Shown here: one piece after another, positions 61,935 to 64,000 of the stretch | Layout: every line of letters begins with the position of its first letter | How positions within the stretch are numbered: the stretch's first letter is position 1 | From: Pararhodobacter aggregans | Lineage (GTDB): Bacteria; Pseudomonadota; Alphaproteobacteria; Rhodobacterales; Rhodobacteraceae | DNA: 64,000 nucleotides | Direction: 5' to 3' | NCBI RefSeq assembly: GCF_003075525.1 | Contig: NZ_QDDR01000006.1 | Span: 62,001-126,000 of the forward strand | Translations under genes and position numbers: made by a program | The notes under the pieces: model-generated | Database searches by the model: none | Told to the model about the DNA's origin: nothing | The model's input: the letters and a program-made list of their open reading frames with translations, nothing else

Positions 61935-62260
61935 GCCGCCGCCTCCTCCTGCTGGAACAGGCGAAAGCCGTTTTCCAGCGCGGGCGTGATCGACACCACC
62001 TCGAAATAGGGGGCCGAGATCAGCGGCGTGTTCCGCAGCCGCTCCATGGTGAAATAGTACGCCAGCATGTCCGAGGTTTCGAACACCGCGATATCCGAGG
62101 CCGCGCCGCTGAAGGCCTCGGCGTCGTAGAAACGCATCGTCACGCGGTCATCGACCAGCGCCAGGGCCAGGCACTCGGCGGCGATCGTGTCGCGCTGGGC
62201 GGGCGGCAGGCTTAGCCAGGCGGGGGTGGCGCGCAGATGCACGAAAATGGTCCAGGTCAT
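61931..62260 (-). CDS. Darcynin-family protein
   Basis: A 109-residue protein that resembles the darcynin family: MTWTIFVHLRATPAWLSLPP, VTMRFYDAEAFSGAASDIAV and YFEVVSITPALENGF match what I recall of that domain. Function is unknown for the family. The start at 62260 is where the pattern begins. It heads a two-gene operon with the SDR and is divergent from TetR, with an operator-like palindrome between. Confidence 0.72.
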   Translation of the reverse strand: MTWTIFVHLRATPAWLSLPPAQRDTIAAECLALALVDDRVTMRFYDAEAFSGAASDIAVFETSDMLAYYFTMERLRNTPLISAPYFEVVSITPALENGFRLFQQEEAAA

Positions 62261-62305
62261 GTCTTGTGTCCTCGGGTTGCCTTGGCGGGTGCGATGGGCA
62301 AAGAA

Positions 62306-62319
62306 TGAGCAATCGCTCA
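62306..62319. promoter_or_regulatory. TetR-type operator between darcynin-like and tetR genes
   Basis: TGAGC and GCTCA arms around AATC. It is in the 88-bp gap between the divergent genes, 46 bp from the darcynin start and 29 bp from the TetR start. It fits a site that shuts both promoters. Confidence 0.6.
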
Positions 62320-62348
62320 GGTTTCTCAACTCGCATCCGGAGGCGCCG

Positions 62349-63032
62349 ATGTCGGGTCCGATTGTGCCAAGAAAAACGCCCCGGCAGGCCCGGGCGCGGG
62401 CCACCGTCGAGGCGATTCTGGAAGCGGCGGCTCGCATTCTGGTGGCCGAAGGGCTGGAGCGGCTGACCACCAACCGCGTGGCTGAGGTGGCGGGGATCAG
62501 CATCGGCACGCTCTATCAATACTTCCCGTCCAAGGAGGCGATCCTGGCCGAGATCCTGCGGGCCAAGCGGCAGCAGCTTCTGGAGGATATCCGGGCCGCG
62601 ACCGCCGAGGGGACGGGACAGGGTTTCGAGGCGCGGCTCTCGGGTTTGATCGAGGCGGCGATTGTCCATCAGCTCGGGCAACCGACGCTGGCGCGATCGC
62701 TCGAGTATCTGGACAGCCTGTTGCCGCTGGAAGCCGAGACCCAGGCCCTGAAGGCGGCGATCCTGGAGCGGGTGTCGGGGTTTCTGGCACGGGGCGGCAT
62801 CGCGCGGCCCGAAGAGAGCGCCCGCGATCTGGTGGCGGCGCTGAGGGGCATGATCGACGCCGCCGGGCTGGCGGGCGAGACGGACCGCGAGGCGCTCTTC
62901 CGGCGCGCGATGCGGCTCGTCCGGGGCTATCTGGGGCTGGAAGGGAGCGGTTTCGCCCTCGACCGCGACGCCTCCGGCGCCGAGCTCTCGGGCGACGAGC
63001 CGGGGGGCATTCTGCCCCCCGGACCCCCCTGA
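62349..63032 (+). CDS. TetR/AcrR-family transcriptional regulator
   Basis: A 227-residue repressor. HTH: ATVEAILEAAARILVAEGLE, then VAEVAGISIGTLYQYFPSK (about residues 18-63), the usual TetR pattern with a GTLYQYF recognition helix. The start at 62349 (MSGPIVPRKTPRQAR) lies just past the operator; a frame upstream to 62187 overlaps the darcynin gene. The last ten or so residues (DEPGGILPPGPP) and the stop come from the dispersed repeat at 63001-63056. It probably controls the divergent darcynin-SDR operon. Confidence 0.9.
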   Translation: MSGPIVPRKTPRQARARATVEAILEAAARILVAEGLERLTTNRVAEVAGISIGTLYQYFPSKEAILAEILRAKRQQLLEDIRAATAEGTGQGFEARLSGLIEAAIVHQLGQPTLARSLEYLDSLLPLEAETQALKAAILERVSGFLARGGIARPEESARDLVAALRGMIDAAGLAGETDREALFRRAMRLVRGYLGLEGSGFALDRDASGAELSGDEPGGILPPGPP

Positions 63033-63056
63033 GGATATTTGAGGAACAAAGAGATA
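63001..63056. repeat. Dispersed GGATATT repeat after tetR
   Basis: Hairpin CGGGGGGCA-TTC-TGCCCCCCG (63001-63021), then GACCCCCCTGAGGATATTTG and AGGAACAAAGAGATAGG. Its TGA at 63030-63032 is the stop of the TetR gene. Confidence 0.85.
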
Positions 63057-63090
63057 GGGGGCGGCGGGCGCCCCCCTTGGCGTCAGGCCG

Positions 63091-64000
<910 letters not shown>

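Overview
The window is a gene-dense, high-G+C chromosomal segment that looks like a member of the Rhodobacterales (Paracoccaceae, Alphaproteobacteria). The grounds are the gene families and their order: an lptF-lptG-lptD-surA-pdxA-rsmA run, two TRAP transporter operons, an isovaleryl-CoA dehydrogenase/methylcrotonyl-CoA carboxylase cluster, a coxDE/xdhC set, an M23 peptidase-bactofilin pair, and two kinds of dispersed intergenic repeat. I saw no tRNA, rRNA, CRISPR array, transposase or phage gene. This is core and lightly accessory chromosome, not an island.

Layout. 1-3.3 kb: glpX (cut by the left edge), hom, a small lipoprotein and a divergent TetR regulator. 3.3-7.0 kb: three Tad-pilus-type pseudopilin/secretin-associated proteins (TadE-PPC fusion, TadE, vWA-TadG). 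7.2-14.9 kb: the leftward envelope operon lptF-lptG-lptD-surA-pdxA-rsmA. 15.7-17.6 kb: pepA-holC. 17.9-20.2 kb: a degenerate FadB-like protein and a DksA-like protein. 20.3-22.6 kb: a sulfur (persulfide) operon with a metallo-beta-lactamase, two YeeE/YedE half-transporters and a DUF442 phosphatase-like protein. 22.7-26.8 kb: a TRAP operon plus a DUF454 gene, bracketed by two near-identical 260-bp direct repeats. 26.9-29.5 kb: a membrane hydrolase coupled to a cytochrome P450. 29.5-33.2 kb: a second TRAP operon. 33.2-44.5 kb: LysE exporter, then the leucine/isovalerate catabolism cluster (ivd, acyl-CoA synthetase, mccB, mccA) with several unrelated small genes inserted, including three tandem LprI-like proteins. 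44.7-46.6 kb: M23 peptidase and bactofilin. 46.7-49.8 kb: DUF2189, two tiny genes, prfB, bcp. 49.9-57.7 kb: queA, molybdopterin-binding protein, XdhC, a large OmpA-family protein, coxE, coxD. 57.8-61.1 kb: a hybrid histidine kinase with a FIST-domain sensor (NosP/NahK-like). 61.2-63.0 kb: SDR, darcynin-family protein and divergent TetR. 63.1-64.0 kb: an aspartate-type aminotransferase cut by the right edge.

The points most worth a second look are: (a) an identical operator architecture (TTGAAC-N4-GTTCA) in front of the TetR gene at 2.7 kb and in front of ivd 31 kb away; (b) a persulfide operon in which the two halves of the Blh protein are separate genes; (c) a FIST/hybrid-kinase pair fitting nitric-oxide sensing; (d) a FadB-like protein that has lost the catalytic residues of both activities; (e) a TadE protein fused to a PPC-like beta-sandwich; (f) a repeat family that ends in a GGATATTTGNGGAACAAAGA-like core, is foldable, and supplies the stop codon of a neighbouring gene. 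No wholly new system is demonstrated; these are candidates read by eye from sequence, and family assignments come from remembered motifs, not from a search.
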